Translations under genes and position numbers: made by a program
NCBI RefSeq assembly: GCF_003330765.1
Contig: NZ_CP024903.1
Location: 3,162,001-3,226,000, forward strand
Direction of reading: 5' to 3'
Source of the DNA: Burkholderia pyrrocinia
Lineage (GTDB): Bacteria > Pseudomonadota > Gammaproteobacteria > Burkholderiales > Burkholderiaceae
Length of the DNA stretch: 64,000 nucleotides
The notes under the pieces: generated by a model
The model's input: only the letters and a program-made list of their open reading frames with translations
Told to the model about the DNA's origin: nothing
Databases searched by the model: none
Shown: piece after piece, positions 25,401-33,896 of the stretch
How positions within the stretch are numbered: position 1 is the first letter of the stretch
Layout: every line of letters starts with the position of its first letter

Positions 25401-26436
25401 TGATCTGCCGGTACTCGCCAGGCGTTGCGATCGTCTCGCTGCGCGTGACCAGGCGCGGACGCGTCTGCCGGCTGGCGCGGCTGGCATCGAACTGGCCGAC
25501 GAGCGCGGCAAAGTTGAGCGCGCGGAACTGCTCCGCGAGTTCATCGGCCGACGCGGCGCGCTGCGCCGGATTCTTGCTCAGCGCGCGCCGCAGTACCGAG
25601 CCGAGCGGATGCGATGCGATCGACGCAGGGAGCGCGACATCCACCGGGCTGAGCTGCTGATAGAGAATGTCGGCCACGCTTGCGCCGTGCATGACGACGT
25701 CGCCCGTCAGGCATTCGATCACGACCAGGCCCCACGCATAAAGATCGCTTCTGGGCGTCGGCGGCTCGTTGCGCAATTGCTCCGGTGCGCAATAGGGCGG
25801 CGAGCCGAGCACCTCGGTCACCAGCGTCGCGGTCTGGCGCGCGATCTCTTCCGTGCCGGGCAACAACGCGCCGATGCCGAAATCGAGGAGCTTCGCGTGC
25901 GGCCCGTCATCGGCCATCGTGATCACGATGTTCTGCGGCGTCAGATCCCGATGCACGATGCCCCGCCGATGCGCGGCCGCGAGCGCGTCGAGCACCTCCG
26001 TCATCAGTTGGCCCGTGTCGACGGCCGACAGCGGCCCCTCCGCCGCGAGCCGGTCGCGCACGGTCCGGCCCTGTACCAGCTCGAATACGGCGAACAGCCG
26101 CCCGTCGGGCGCTTCCCCCTTGTCCAGCAGCGCCACGATGTTCGGGTGCCGCAGCGCCTCGCACAGGCTCGTCTCGCGCCGAAAGCGCGCACGCTGGGCC
26201 GCGCGCTCCGCGGCGGTCCGCGCGACATCGTCCCGCATCAGCTTGATCGCGACGTCTTGTCCCGTCTCGCCGCAGGTCGCGCGAAACACCACGCCGTTGC
26301 CGCCTTCGCCGAGCAACGCGCCGAGCCGGTAGTGCCGCTTGCCGGCAAGCTCCGCGAAAGGTACGGCGGGCTGCCGCGGTTCACGTGCTTCCGGCACGAC
26401 GGGCGCGCGAGGCGCGGCCGGTTCTCGCGCGTTCAC
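22408..26436 (-). CDS. TOMM-system Ser/Thr kinase / cyclase-like / ATPase / TPR fusion protein
   Basis: A 1342-aa multidomain regulator. Residues ~36-300 are a Hanks-type kinase, complete: glycine loop GEGGNG (43-48), VAIK Lys65, HRD 162-164, DFG from 186, APEQ. Residues ~344-525 resemble a class III nucleotide cyclase (GDTLLFHFG at 398-406), but where active enzymes have the first metal Asp the sequence is LCCCVTITG, so the cyclase is probably inactive. Residues ~545-900 are a STAND-type ATPase (Walker A GDAGIGKS 587-594, Walker B LLVVED 711-716). The rest is helical repeats of TPR type. This layout matches the known 'TOMM system kinase/cyclase fusion' family. It overlaps the FHA gene by 4 bp. 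Confidence 0.92.
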   Translation of the reverse strand: MNAREPAAPRAPVVPEAREPRQPAVPFAELAGKRHYRLGALLGEGGNGVVFRATCGETGQDVAIKLMRDDVARTAAERAAQRARFRRETSLCEALRHPNIVALLDKGEAPDGRLFAVFELVQGRTVRDRLAAEGPLSAVDTGQLMTEVLDALAAAHRRGIVHRDLTPQNIVITMADDGPHAKLLDFGIGALLPGTEEIARQTATLVTEVLGSPPYCAPEQLRNEPPTPRSDLYAWGLVVIECLTGDVVMHGASVADILYQQLSPVDVALPASIASHPLGSVLRRALSKNPAQRAASADELAEQFRALNFAALVGQFDASRASRQTRPRLVTRSETIATPGEYRQITTLCCCVTITGEGRQRYAGADHGDLLDGYEEQWLTKCADIAVGYGAHAGGRLGDTLLFHFGLQGDIDRPARRAARAALDMVRVADRARLPVSAAAGGRAGGESWRVEVAAAIHVGQVLAHASHMSGGSTPAAASRLLRLAGPGQILISDDARLALERHADCRPSALRLARAGLVPQPVHELLGERRADTPFDSLDAGMRAPMVGRARELDALLRAWQETLARHRRVMGGEPVPHSVPRLVVGDAGIGKSRLVHELCEAVRTQGHAFAHCGCLPERENHALFPILRFIGAHWHIDADCPAGFALAAIDTMIAPLDCDHAAARVALATWLGLPCEAKGLLWSSAREQHALFDVLEQLIVSLGNGAPVLLVVEDVQWIDRSTEDFLAYLQRSPRAAALGIVFTSRPDKLGRWRGATERLVLRRLPRDDAQRLISACLGQGALDPAWLDQLAHRTAGIPLFIEAVARELTMSGVDGSLAGPPATDPYPLPLSLGGMLGLAFDRIDDARDTAQLAATIGLEVDAQLLADASPHDRATLDAHLRLLLEERILYAQHRRDRVFYSFRHALIRDAAYESMPPAVRRGNHACVGHALVAQADREAGAHAFGVAGHFARSGAFADAIAHGIDAARRALERSRYDDAIRYGQSVFDWLVDADYAQREHDSARIRATLTHATMARFGWADPQVREHAEQLLRQMQTVDDQELEISALWTLSTYYHVAGDRPTVRGISMRLDALATERGDAGAQVAADAMRGMSLWVDGHYARARAAFDAVLAGYDVRRDADHRRILGLDTRAWTMASLASVRWCMDDDPHASLAMARDAVYCATCLDHLPTLGVTMMYLARMYQLTGDRDAARTLSEAILRLSDVHRLRAVGHYAAIIHAWTQGDRAGVVAHLDAQRQSGGLLGMTYYASLLAELDAARGDYHAALAQVEQCLAWCESTGERYYEAQLWLKKCEYLRRADPRCGGVAALDACRRAVEIATTAGMGRIARLAGAMLQSLP

Positions 26437-27434
26437 GAGTAGTGGACGACCGGGTCAGGCGCCGGACGATGCACGCCGATTCGCGGCTCGACGCCCGGCA
26501 CCGACTGGCACTCGAGGTGCTCGCCGCGCATGATGCGGAACGGAAAATCGCCGAAGCGCACGCTGCCGCGCCGGCGCTCGACGAGCTGGCTCGCGTCCAG
26601 CCCCGGCAGCGCCGCGAGCTGGCTCCGGGCGCGGTGAATCTGCACGTTGAGATGGGACGTATCGATGCCGAGCATGCGTGCCAGCCGGTCGAGTTCGATC
26701 CAGCCTTGCGTGGCGGCGTCGTAGCCGGCCTGCATGTCGGCCGAGCGTGCCCGGGCGAGCGTGACGAGGCTGTAGTGATGGACGCGCTCGCCGAGGTCGA
26801 CCACGCCGCCGCGGACATGCAGCAACATGCGCACGTGCTCTTCGTTCCGACTGACGAAGAATTCGAGCAACTGCGCCGGCACGGCCGGATCGGCGGGCGC
26901 GGCGAGCATCATCGTCGAGCCGCTGCGCACGAGCGCCAGGCGCCACGAGAAGTCGCCGGTCGATACTTCATCGCCGTCATGGAGCGCGCGCGGCGGCAAC
27001 GTGTCGTCACACAGCCATTCGCCGGCCGGCGACCGGGCGATCGTGACCGGCTGCGCGGCGTGGGCAAGCAGGATCTGGCTCGGCGCGAGCACGATCGGAT
27101 GCGTGGCGCCCCGTATCGGCCACAGCGTATCGGCCGGATCGTCGAGCGCATCGACGCGCCAGGGTGCGATACCCGTCCTGCCGAACCGGATCACGTCGCC
27201 TTGTTGCAGCACCGCATGCTCGCCGTCGCGCAGCGGCACGCCCGATACCGACGTGCCGTTGCTGCTGTGATCGTGGAGTTCCCACACCCCGCCGATCCAG
27301 CGGATATGGGCATGGACACGGGACACCGACGCATCCCGGATGACCGTGTCGCAGCGCGCTGCATCGCGGCCGAACACGTGATACGCGCGGAGCAGGCACG
27401 TTTCTCCGGAAGCATCGTTCTTGAGTATTGCCAT
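26433..27434 (-). CDS. FHA-domain protein with C-terminal winged helix
   Basis: A 333-aa protein from the ATG at 27434 (a TTG at 27494 would extend it). The FHA phosphothreonine-binding domain is complete: FGRD (21-24), SRVH (38-41) and the SNG loop (58-60). The middle is unassigned. The C-terminal ~100 residues (YSLVTLARARS, GWIELDRLARMLGI, LNVQIHRARSQL, ERRRGSVRFGDFPFRI) look like a winged-helix DNA-binding domain with an RRRG wing. Its stop overlaps the kinase start (ATGA), so both are made together. Inferred: the kinase phosphorylates itself or a partner, and this FHA protein reads the phosphothreonine and regulates transcription of the operon. Confidence 0.85.
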   Translation of the reverse strand: MAILKNDASGETCLLRAYHVFGRDAARCDTVIRDASVSRVHAHIRWIGGVWELHDHSSNGTSVSGVPLRDGEHAVLQQGDVIRFGRTGIAPWRVDALDDPADTLWPIRGATHPIVLAPSQILLAHAAQPVTIARSPAGEWLCDDTLPPRALHDGDEVSTGDFSWRLALVRSGSTMMLAAPADPAVPAQLLEFFVSRNEEHVRMLLHVRGGVVDLGERVHHYSLVTLARARSADMQAGYDAATQGWIELDRLARMLGIDTSHLNVQIHRARSQLAALPGLDASQLVERRRGSVRFGDFPFRIMRGEHLECQSVPGVEPRIGVHRPAPDPVVHYS

Positions 27435-28184
27435 GGCTGCCCCGTGTCGGATTCGCCCGGATCGCTCGAGTGACGCATCGACGCTGCCGGGCAAACGATT
27501 GATTCACTGATCGCGAACAATGTCGACTGTTCGCCGCCTCGTTACCTGTTTTTTCGTCAGCCTGCTTTCGAATCGTTGCTCATCGGGCATGCGTTATTTC
27601 AGCCAATTGAATTATCGACCGTTTTGTTGTTTTAAAATCGAGCAACCTGATGAAAATCCTGCCAAATAAATTCGCACACCGCAACCGTAATTCCAATTTC
27701 CGAGTTTTATATTGCAATGCTTTACATTCTCGATGAATTTCCGGGTCGCAAATAAAGGGTCGAACATCTTAATCGGCGCGCAAACCACGGCGGGACATGC
27801 GCTGGCCGAACATGTTCACATTGGATGACGGGGTTGGTTTAATCACCTTTGCCGCCGCGGAAATTTTGTTTGGCAAACCGGAAATAAATTAAATCATTTC
27901 GACAATTTAAATAATGATCGACGGTGTTTTGGCAATCGTCATTACTTAACTTATTGAGAAATTCCGGTACGCCACATCGGATGTTTCGCGATGTCATCGG
28001 CTGGCGATTGAAGCAGGCACGGCGCCGTTCATTCGGCGGCGTCGGACGCTGCGCGGCTTCCGGAGCCGATCACGTTCCGCCAGTGCTTAAGCAATCGTTA
28101 AGCAGGCGGCCAACATAATCGCCCGAATCAGCGTTCCGGCCCGCCGGAATGACGTTTTCATGACAACCGCACAGGGAGCGCCCG
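27435..28184. promoter_or_regulatory. 750-bp AT-rich divergent regulatory region
   Basis: Separates the leftward TOMM operon from the rightward RND operon. Roughly 27,540-27,960 is conspicuously AT-rich against its surroundings (runs such as TTGTTGTTTTAAAATC, AATAAATTAAATCATTT, AATTTAAATAATGATC), the kind of DNA bound by H-NS-type silencers. No convincing gene. A GCTTAA-N7-TTAAGC dyad lies at 28085-28103, near the RND operon. Confidence 0.55.
28085..28103. promoter_or_regulatory. GCTTAA-N7-TTAAGC inverted repeat
   Basis: A perfect 6-bp dyad with 7-bp centre, 82 bp upstream of the TTG start of the efflux operon; also contains AAGCA direct repeats. A plausible operator for the RND genes. No local TetR/MerR regulator gene accompanies it. 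Confidence 0.4.
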
Positions 28185-29588
28185 TTGTCCCGCTTATCTC
28201 AGACAGCGTCGCCGCGGCTCGTACGCACGCTCGTCGTAGGTGCCGCGTCGTGCGCATTCGCGCTCGGCGGCTGCACGGCCTATCGCCCGCAGCCGCTTGC
28301 CGCGCATTCGACATTCACGACGGCCGTCGAGCTCGGCAGGCTGCGCATCGACCCGGCGAAAATGCCGCTGCCGGAACTGGCCGCGCATCGCTTCGATCCG
28401 TCCGGCGGCTTCGACATCGAGGACGTTGCGATGCTCGCGGTCGCGAACAATCCCGATCTGAAACTCGCGCGCGACGATCTCGGGATCGCGCAGGCGCAGG
28501 CGTATTCCGCGGGGCTGCTGCCCGATCCGCAACTGTCGGTATCGAGCGATTATCCGGGCGCGGCCGGCCTCGAGCGTGCGTTCAACTACGGCCTGAGCAT
28601 GGACGTGATGGCGATCGTCACGCGCAATGCGAACAAGCGCTCCGCCGACGCGACCGTGCGCAAGACCGATCTCGGCCTGCTTTGGCAGGAGTGGCAGGTT
28701 GTCGCGCAGGCGAAGCAGCTCTATACGAAGGCGCGCTACGAAGATGCGGTGCTGCCGCTGCTCGCGCAGACGCGCGATCTCGGCGCGACGCGTTACGAAC
28801 GGATCGCGCACGCGCGGCGGGCCGGCAATGTGACCGACGACACCGTCACCGTCGCGTCGGCCGCCTACGGCGACGCGCGCAAGCAATACGACGACATGGT
28901 CCGGGCGCGCGAACAGACCCGTCACGATCTGAATGCGCTGCTCGGACTCGCGCCGGATGTCGAACTGCGGCTCGCCGGCTCCGATCAGGTGGTGCCGGTG
29001 ACCGACGCGACGCTCGACGCCGCACTGACCGAATTGCCGAAGCGGCGTCCGGACCTGATCGCGCTGCAGGCCGGCTACGACGCGCAGGAACAGAAGTACC
29101 GCGCGGCGATCCTGAACCAGTTTCCGAGCCTGAACGTCGGCTTCAATCGCGCGCGCGACACGTCGGGCATCTATACGACCGGCTTCCAGATTGCGCTGAG
29201 CCTGCCGATCTTCAACCGCAATCGCGGCAACATCGCGATCGAGCAGGCGACCCGCCAGCGGCTCGGTGACGAATACCAGACCCGGCTGAACGCCGCCTAT
29301 GCGGACATCGCGCATCTGCGCACCGATGCTCGACTCGCCGCGCAGCAGCTTGCTCAGGACGAGGCCGCGTTGCCCGCGCTCGAGCAGGCGGCCGCGCATG
29401 CGGAGCACGCGTACGCCGCGCACGACATCACGCTCGGGCAGGATACCGACGCGCAGCTCGCCGCGCTGACGAAGCGGATCGACGCGGCCACGCAGCGCGA
29501 TGCACTGGCCGAGCAGCGCATCGGCCTGCAGGCGCTGCTCGGCAGCGCGGTCCCGGATGCCTTTTCCACCGATTCCACCCAGCGTTGA
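28185..29588 (+). CDS. TolC/NodT-family outer-membrane efflux lipoprotein
   Basis: A TTG start after AGGGAG gives 467 aa. The N terminus is a lipoprotein signal with lipobox LGGC (cleavage before Cys30). Two OEP repeats of long coiled-coil helices follow, each with the ALLGLAP/ALLGSAV type turn. It forms the outer-membrane channel of the tripartite pump encoded by the next two genes. First gene of a tight three-gene operon (4-bp gap to the next). It faces away from the TOMM operon across the AT-rich region. Confidence 0.9.
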   Translation: MSRLSQTASPRLVRTLVVGAASCAFALGGCTAYRPQPLAAHSTFTTAVELGRLRIDPAKMPLPELAAHRFDPSGGFDIEDVAMLAVANNPDLKLARDDLGIAQAQAYSAGLLPDPQLSVSSDYPGAAGLERAFNYGLSMDVMAIVTRNANKRSADATVRKTDLGLLWQEWQVVAQAKQLYTKARYEDAVLPLLAQTRDLGATRYERIAHARRAGNVTDDTVTVASAAYGDARKQYDDMVRAREQTRHDLNALLGLAPDVELRLAGSDQVVPVTDATLDAALTELPKRRPDLIALQAGYDAQEQKYRAAILNQFPSLNVGFNRARDTSGIYTTGFQIALSLPIFNRNRGNIAIEQATRQRLGDEYQTRLNAAYADIAHLRTDARLAAQQLAQDEAALPALEQAAAHAEHAYAAHDITLGQDTDAQLAALTKRIDAATQRDALAEQRIGLQALLGSAVPDAFSTDSTQR

Positions 29589-29592
29589 CCTC

Positions 29593-30687
29593 ATGCCAGC
29601 CGTCCTGAATCGCTTTACCTGCCGTCGCGCGGCCGTGCTTGCCGCCGCATTTGCCACACTCACGCCGTTCGCCGGCCCCGCGCGGGCCGACGAACCCGTG
29701 TCCGCCGCGGTCGATACCGTGCGCGTGCAACGCGCGCCGATCTCGCAACAGGTGCGTGCCTATGGCGTCGTCGCCACATCGTCAGCCAGCGTCACGTCGG
29801 TGAACCTGCCGTACACGGCGCGCATCCGCAAGGTGCTCGTGTTGCCCGGCCAGACGGTCGCACGCGGCGCGCCGCTGGTCGTCGTGCAGGCCGATCCCGC
29901 TGCGGTGCTGGCCGCGTCGCAGGCCTCGAGCGGGTTGACGCTCGCGCGCGGCGAACTCGCACGTACGCGCGCACTGCTCGACGACGGCCTGGCGACGCAA
30001 TCGCAGCTCGCCGCTGCGCAGAAGGCGCTCGACGATGCGCAGCAGGGGCAAGCCGCGCAGCGGCTGATGGGCGTGCGGAACGGCGACGTGACGATCGCCG
30101 CGCCGTTCGCCGGCGTCGTGTCGCAGCTTTCCGCACTGCCGGGCGACCAGGTGCAGGCGGGCGCGACGATTGCACAGCTGGCGGCGACGGGCGGCGCGTC
30201 CAGCCGTCAGGCGAACGTGACGCTCGGCGTCGAGCCGTCCGCGGCCGCATCGATTCACGCGGGCGATACGGTCGTGCTGCACGGGCTGTCCACCGCGCTC
30301 GCACACGCGGCTCCGGCAGGACAGGTCATCGTCGCGGGCGCGTCGATCGATCCGCAGAGCCAGCTCGTGGACGTCGGCGCGAACGTGCCGCTCGGCGGCA
30401 CCGCATTCATCCCCGGCACCCGCGTAAGCGCCGACATCGCGACGCAGACCGGCACGTGGTGGGTCGTGCCGCGCGCCGCCGTGCTGCGTGATACGAAGGG
30501 CGCGTACGTGTTCCAGGTCACGCCGAAGCATGCCGCGCATCGCGTCGATGTCGCAGTGCGCGTCGAAAGCGGCGACCGTTACGGCGTGGACGGCCCGCTG
30601 AATGCATCGGAGCCGCTCGTCGTCACCGGCAACTACGAATTGCAGGACGGGATGACCGTGCGTTCTGCCGGAGGCACGCACCCATGA
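29593..30687 (+). CDS. RND periplasmic adaptor (membrane-fusion protein, HlyD/AcrA type)
   Basis: A 364-aa protein with a signal peptide (RRAAVLAAAFATLTPFAGPARA) and mature start DEPVSAAVDTVRV. Biotinyl-lipoyl half-motifs (RIRKVLVLPGQTVARGAPLVVV and MGVRNGDVTIAAPFAGVVSQL) flank a short helical hairpin (LARGELARTRALLDDGLATQSQLAAAQ... region). A beta-barrel and membrane-proximal domain follow. It couples the inner-membrane pump to the outer-membrane channel. The earlier in-frame ATG was rejected because it lies inside the preceding gene and destroys the signal peptide. Confidence 0.9.
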   Translation: MPAVLNRFTCRRAAVLAAAFATLTPFAGPARADEPVSAAVDTVRVQRAPISQQVRAYGVVATSSASVTSVNLPYTARIRKVLVLPGQTVARGAPLVVVQADPAAVLAASQASSGLTLARGELARTRALLDDGLATQSQLAAAQKALDDAQQGQAAQRLMGVRNGDVTIAAPFAGVVSQLSALPGDQVQAGATIAQLAATGGASSRQANVTLGVEPSAAASIHAGDTVVLHGLSTALAHAAPAGQVIVAGASIDPQSQLVDVGANVPLGGTAFIPGTRVSADIATQTGTWWVVPRAAVLRDTKGAYVFQVTPKHAAHRVDVAVRVESGDRYGVDGPLNASEPLVVTGNYELQDGMTVRSAGGTHP

Positions 30688-33600
30688 ATGTCGGGCAATG
30701 GATGCAGATGCACCGGCGATCGTTGCTGTTCGTCGTCGCGCTACTCGCGATCGCCGGCGCGCTGACGGCTTTCCGGCTGCCGATCTCGCTGTTTCCGAAC
30801 GTAGCGTTTCCGCGCGCCGTCGTGTCGCTCGATGCGGGCGACCGGCCTGCCGAGCAGATGGCGACGCTCGTGACGATGCCGGTCGAGGAGGCGCTGCGGC
30901 GCGTGCCGGGCGTGCGCGACGTCGAATCGAAAACGAGCCGCGGCTCGGCGGAGATCTCGCTGAATTTCGACTGGGGCACCGACATGGCGCAGGCGACGCT
31001 GCAGGCGCAGTCGGCGATTTCGGAGATCCTGCCGTCGATGCCGGCCGGCACGACGATGCAGGTCAAGCGGATGGATCCGACCGTGTTCCCGGTACTGGCA
31101 TACAGCCTCACGTCGTCGCGGCAGTCGCTGTCGCAGTTGCGCGATCTCGCGCAATTTCAGTTGCGGCCGCTGCTGTCGTCCGTCGACGGCGTGGCGCGTG
31201 TCGAAGTGACGGGCGGTGCGCAGGACGAATTGCAGGTCGACATCGATCCCGCGCGGCTCGCCGCGTACAAGCTGTCGGTCGAGGACGTGTCGAAGGCGAT
31301 CGGCGCGGGCAACGTGCTGACTGCGGCCGGCCGAATCGAGGATCACTACAAGCTGTATCTCGTCGTTGCCGACACGACGATCACGTCGCTCGACACGCTT
31401 CGCAATACGGTCGTTTCGTCGTCGGGCGGCAACCAGGTACGCGTCGGCGACGTCGCGACGGTATCGCGCGGCACGGTTCCGCAATGGATCCGCGTGACCG
31501 CCGACGGCCAGGACGCGGTGCTCGTGAACGTGTTCCAGCAGCCGGGCGCGAACAGCGTCGCGATGGCCGCGGCGATCCGTGCGAAGCTTGCGGATTTTCA
31601 GAAGCAGATGCCACCCGGCGTGCATCTCGCAAACTGGTACGACCAGAGCCAGCTCGTGATCGCGTCCGCGTCGAGCGTGCGTGATGCAATCCTGATCGGC
31701 GTCGTGCTGGCTGCGCTCACGCTGTTCGTCTTCCTGCGCAACTGGAAGATCACCGCGATCGCCGTCGCGCTGGTGCCGGTCGTGATGAGCGCGACGATCC
31801 TGCTGCTCGACGTGTTCGGCATGGGCTTCAACATCATGACGCTCGGCGGGATGGCCGCGGCGGTCGGGCTCGTGATCGACGACGCGATCGTGATGATCGA
31901 ACACATCGCGCGGCGCATGCGCGAGGCGGGCGCGCACGCATTTCACGGCCGCGTGATGAGCGCGGCGCTCGAATTCACGCGGCCGCTGGCGGGCTCGTCG
32001 GCCGCGACGCTGATCATCTTCGTGCCGCTCGCGTTCCTGTCCGGCGTGACTGGCGCGTTTTTCAAGGCGCTGTCGATCACGATGGCGAGTGCGCTGTTCA
32101 TCTCGTTCGTCGTGAGCTGGCTCGCGATCCCGATCCTGTGCGATCACTGGCTCACGCCGGCCGACGCGGAGGAGCATCGCGAGTCGCGCTTCACGCACTG
32201 GCTGAACACGCGTTATGCGACGCTGATCGAGCGCGTGAGTCGCAGGCCGGTGCTCGCGCTCGCGGGTGTGCTGCCGCTCGTCGTCGTCGCCGCGTTTGCA
32301 TTCACGCGCGTCGGCAGCGGCTTCATGCCGTCGATGGACGAGGGCGGTTTCGTGCTCGATTACCACACGGCGCCCGGTACTTCGATCACCGAGACGGATC
32401 GCCTGATGCGCGAGATCGAGACGATCATCCGCGAGAACCCGAACGTGGCGACGTATTCGCGTCGAACCGGGGCGGGCCTCGGCGGCGATCTCAACGAGCC
32501 GAACAAGGGCGATTTCTTCGTGCGCCTGAAATCGGGTTCGCGCGAGCCGATCGACACCGTGATGGAAGAAATCCGCTCGAAGGTCGAGACGAACGTGCCC
32601 GGCGTCAACATCGAGCTCGCGCAGTTGATGGAAGACCTGATCGGCGATCTGACCGCGGTGCCACAGCCGGTGCAGATCAAGATCTACTCGGACGATCCGA
32701 ACGTGCTCGACGCGACCGCGCAGCGCGTGGCCGCGCGCATCGGCAAGATTCCGGGCATCGTCGACGTCGACGACGGTATCAACCCGGCCGGCGACGCGCT
32801 CGATCTGCATATCCGGCCCGACGCGGCCGCCGCCGAAGGCATGGACCCGCAGTCGATCGCACAGCAGGTGTCGAATCTGCTCGAAGGCAGCGTCGCGACA
32901 CAGTTCCAGCAGGGGCCGAAGACGGTCGGCGTGCGCGTGCGGGTGTCGGACGCAATGCGGATGAATGGCACGGGGCTCGGCGCATTGCAGATCCATGCGC
33001 CCGATGGGCACCTGTTCCCGCTCGATCGCGTAACCGATCGCATCACGGTCAGCGGGCAGCCCGAGATCAGCCGCGACAACCTGAAACGGATGGTCGCCGT
33101 TACCGCGCGGATCGACGGGCGCGATCTCGGCTCGACGATCGCCGACGTGCAGCGCGCGCTCGGCGATGCGAACCTGCTGCCGCAAGGCGTCTATTACGAA
33201 CTGGGCGGGCTGTACCAGCAACAACAGATCGCGTTCCGCGGACTGATCGCCGTGTTCGGCGCGGCGGTCGCGCTGGTATTCGGGCTGCTGCTGTTTCTCT
33301 ACGAACGCTTTCGCGTCGCGCTCGCGGTCATGGCGATGCCGCTGTGCGCGACCGGCGCGGTGTTCATCGGGCTGTGGGCGACGGGCATCGAGCTCAACAT
33401 CTCCGCGATGATGGGCATGACGATGATCGTCGGTATCGTGACCGAGGTCGCGATCTTCTACGTATCGGAATTCCAGGGGCTCGTGCGCGACGAAGGGATG
33501 GCGCCCGATGCCGCGTTGCTCGCGGCGGGCCGCAACCGGCTGCGGCCGATCGCGATGACGACGATCGCGGCGATCCTCGCCCTGCTTCCGCTCGCGTTCG

Positions 33601-33749
33601 CGCTCGGGCAGGGCTCGGCGATGCAGCAGCCGCTGGCGGTGGCGATCATCTCGGGGCTGATCGTGCAACTGCCGCTGGTGTTGCTGGTACTGCCGGCGCT
33701 ATTGCAGTTGCTGTTGATCGAAAGAAGACCGCGCCGCCAGACACGCTGA
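30684..33749 (+). CDS. RND inner-membrane efflux pump
   Basis: A 1021-aa proton-driven transporter of the AcrB/CzcA superfamily. One N-terminal membrane helix, a large periplasmic loop, a block of helices with the proton-relay DD pair in TM4 (GLVIDDAIVMIEHIARR), a second periplasmic loop and a second block (GLLLFLYERFRVALAVMAMP...). It overlaps the adaptor gene by 4 bp (ATGA). The TM4 motif has DD, without the extra Glu of classical metal-efflux CzcA pumps, so an organic substrate is more likely. It may export the neighbouring TOMM product, an inference from position only. Confidence 0.93.
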   Translation: MNVGQWMQMHRRSLLFVVALLAIAGALTAFRLPISLFPNVAFPRAVVSLDAGDRPAEQMATLVTMPVEEALRRVPGVRDVESKTSRGSAEISLNFDWGTDMAQATLQAQSAISEILPSMPAGTTMQVKRMDPTVFPVLAYSLTSSRQSLSQLRDLAQFQLRPLLSSVDGVARVEVTGGAQDELQVDIDPARLAAYKLSVEDVSKAIGAGNVLTAAGRIEDHYKLYLVVADTTITSLDTLRNTVVSSSGGNQVRVGDVATVSRGTVPQWIRVTADGQDAVLVNVFQQPGANSVAMAAAIRAKLADFQKQMPPGVHLANWYDQSQLVIASASSVRDAILIGVVLAALTLFVFLRNWKITAIAVALVPVVMSATILLLDVFGMGFNIMTLGGMAAAVGLVIDDAIVMIEHIARRMREAGAHAFHGRVMSAALEFTRPLAGSSAATLIIFVPLAFLSGVTGAFFKALSITMASALFISFVVSWLAIPILCDHWLTPADAEEHRESRFTHWLNTRYATLIERVSRRPVLALAGVLPLVVVAAFAFTRVGSGFMPSMDEGGFVLDYHTAPGTSITETDRLMREIETIIRENPNVATYSRRTGAGLGGDLNEPNKGDFFVRLKSGSREPIDTVMEEIRSKVETNVPGVNIELAQLMEDLIGDLTAVPQPVQIKIYSDDPNVLDATAQRVAARIGKIPGIVDVDDGINPAGDALDLHIRPDAAAAEGMDPQSIAQQVSNLLEGSVATQFQQGPKTVGVRVRVSDAMRMNGTGLGALQIHAPDGHLFPLDRVTDRITVSGQPEISRDNLKRMVAVTARIDGRDLGSTIADVQRALGDANLLPQGVYYELGGLYQQQQIAFRGLIAVFGAAVALVFGLLLFLYERFRVALAVMAMPLCATGAVFIGLWATGIELNISAMMGMTMIVGIVTEVAIFYVSEFQGLVRDEGMAPDAALLAAGRNRLRPIAMTTIAAILALLPLAFALGQGSAMQQPLAVAIISGLIVQLPLVLLVLPALLQLLLIERRPRRQTR

Positions 33750-33760
33750 TGCGCTGATGA

Positions 33761-33800
33761 ACGTGCCTGACTCGTTGACGAATCAATGGGTCAGGCACGT
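33761..33800. terminator. Long hairpin after the RND operon
   Basis: An 11-bp perfect stem (ACGTGCCTGAC / GTCAGGCACGT) whose 18-nt loop contains a second small stem (TTGA-CGAA-TCAA). It lies between the convergent RND operon and the Lrp gene; no long U-tract. Confidence 0.7.
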
Positions 33801-33896
33801 TCGCCGAGGATTCGGCAACCGGGAATTCTCACAATTCGGTGTCGCATCCTGCGAAGTTCTCGTGAAGCTGACCGCACGCGCAAAGGGCGCCCCCGC

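Noticed and set aside
22615..26442. A 1275-codon open frame on the + strand opposite the kinase fusion
   Set aside because: Very Arg/His/Ala-rich, low-complexity translation mirroring a GC-rich gene; the minus-strand protein has complete kinase and ATPase motifs. An artefact of third-position GC bias.
27924..28118. 64-codon + strand frame in the AT-rich divergent region
   Set aside because: GTG start without ribosome-binding site, Arg-rich end; spans the candidate operator dyad.
30741..33668. A 975-codon minus-strand frame opposite the RND pump
   Set aside because: Composition is His/Arg/Asp-rich with no motif; the + strand frame encodes a full RND transporter.
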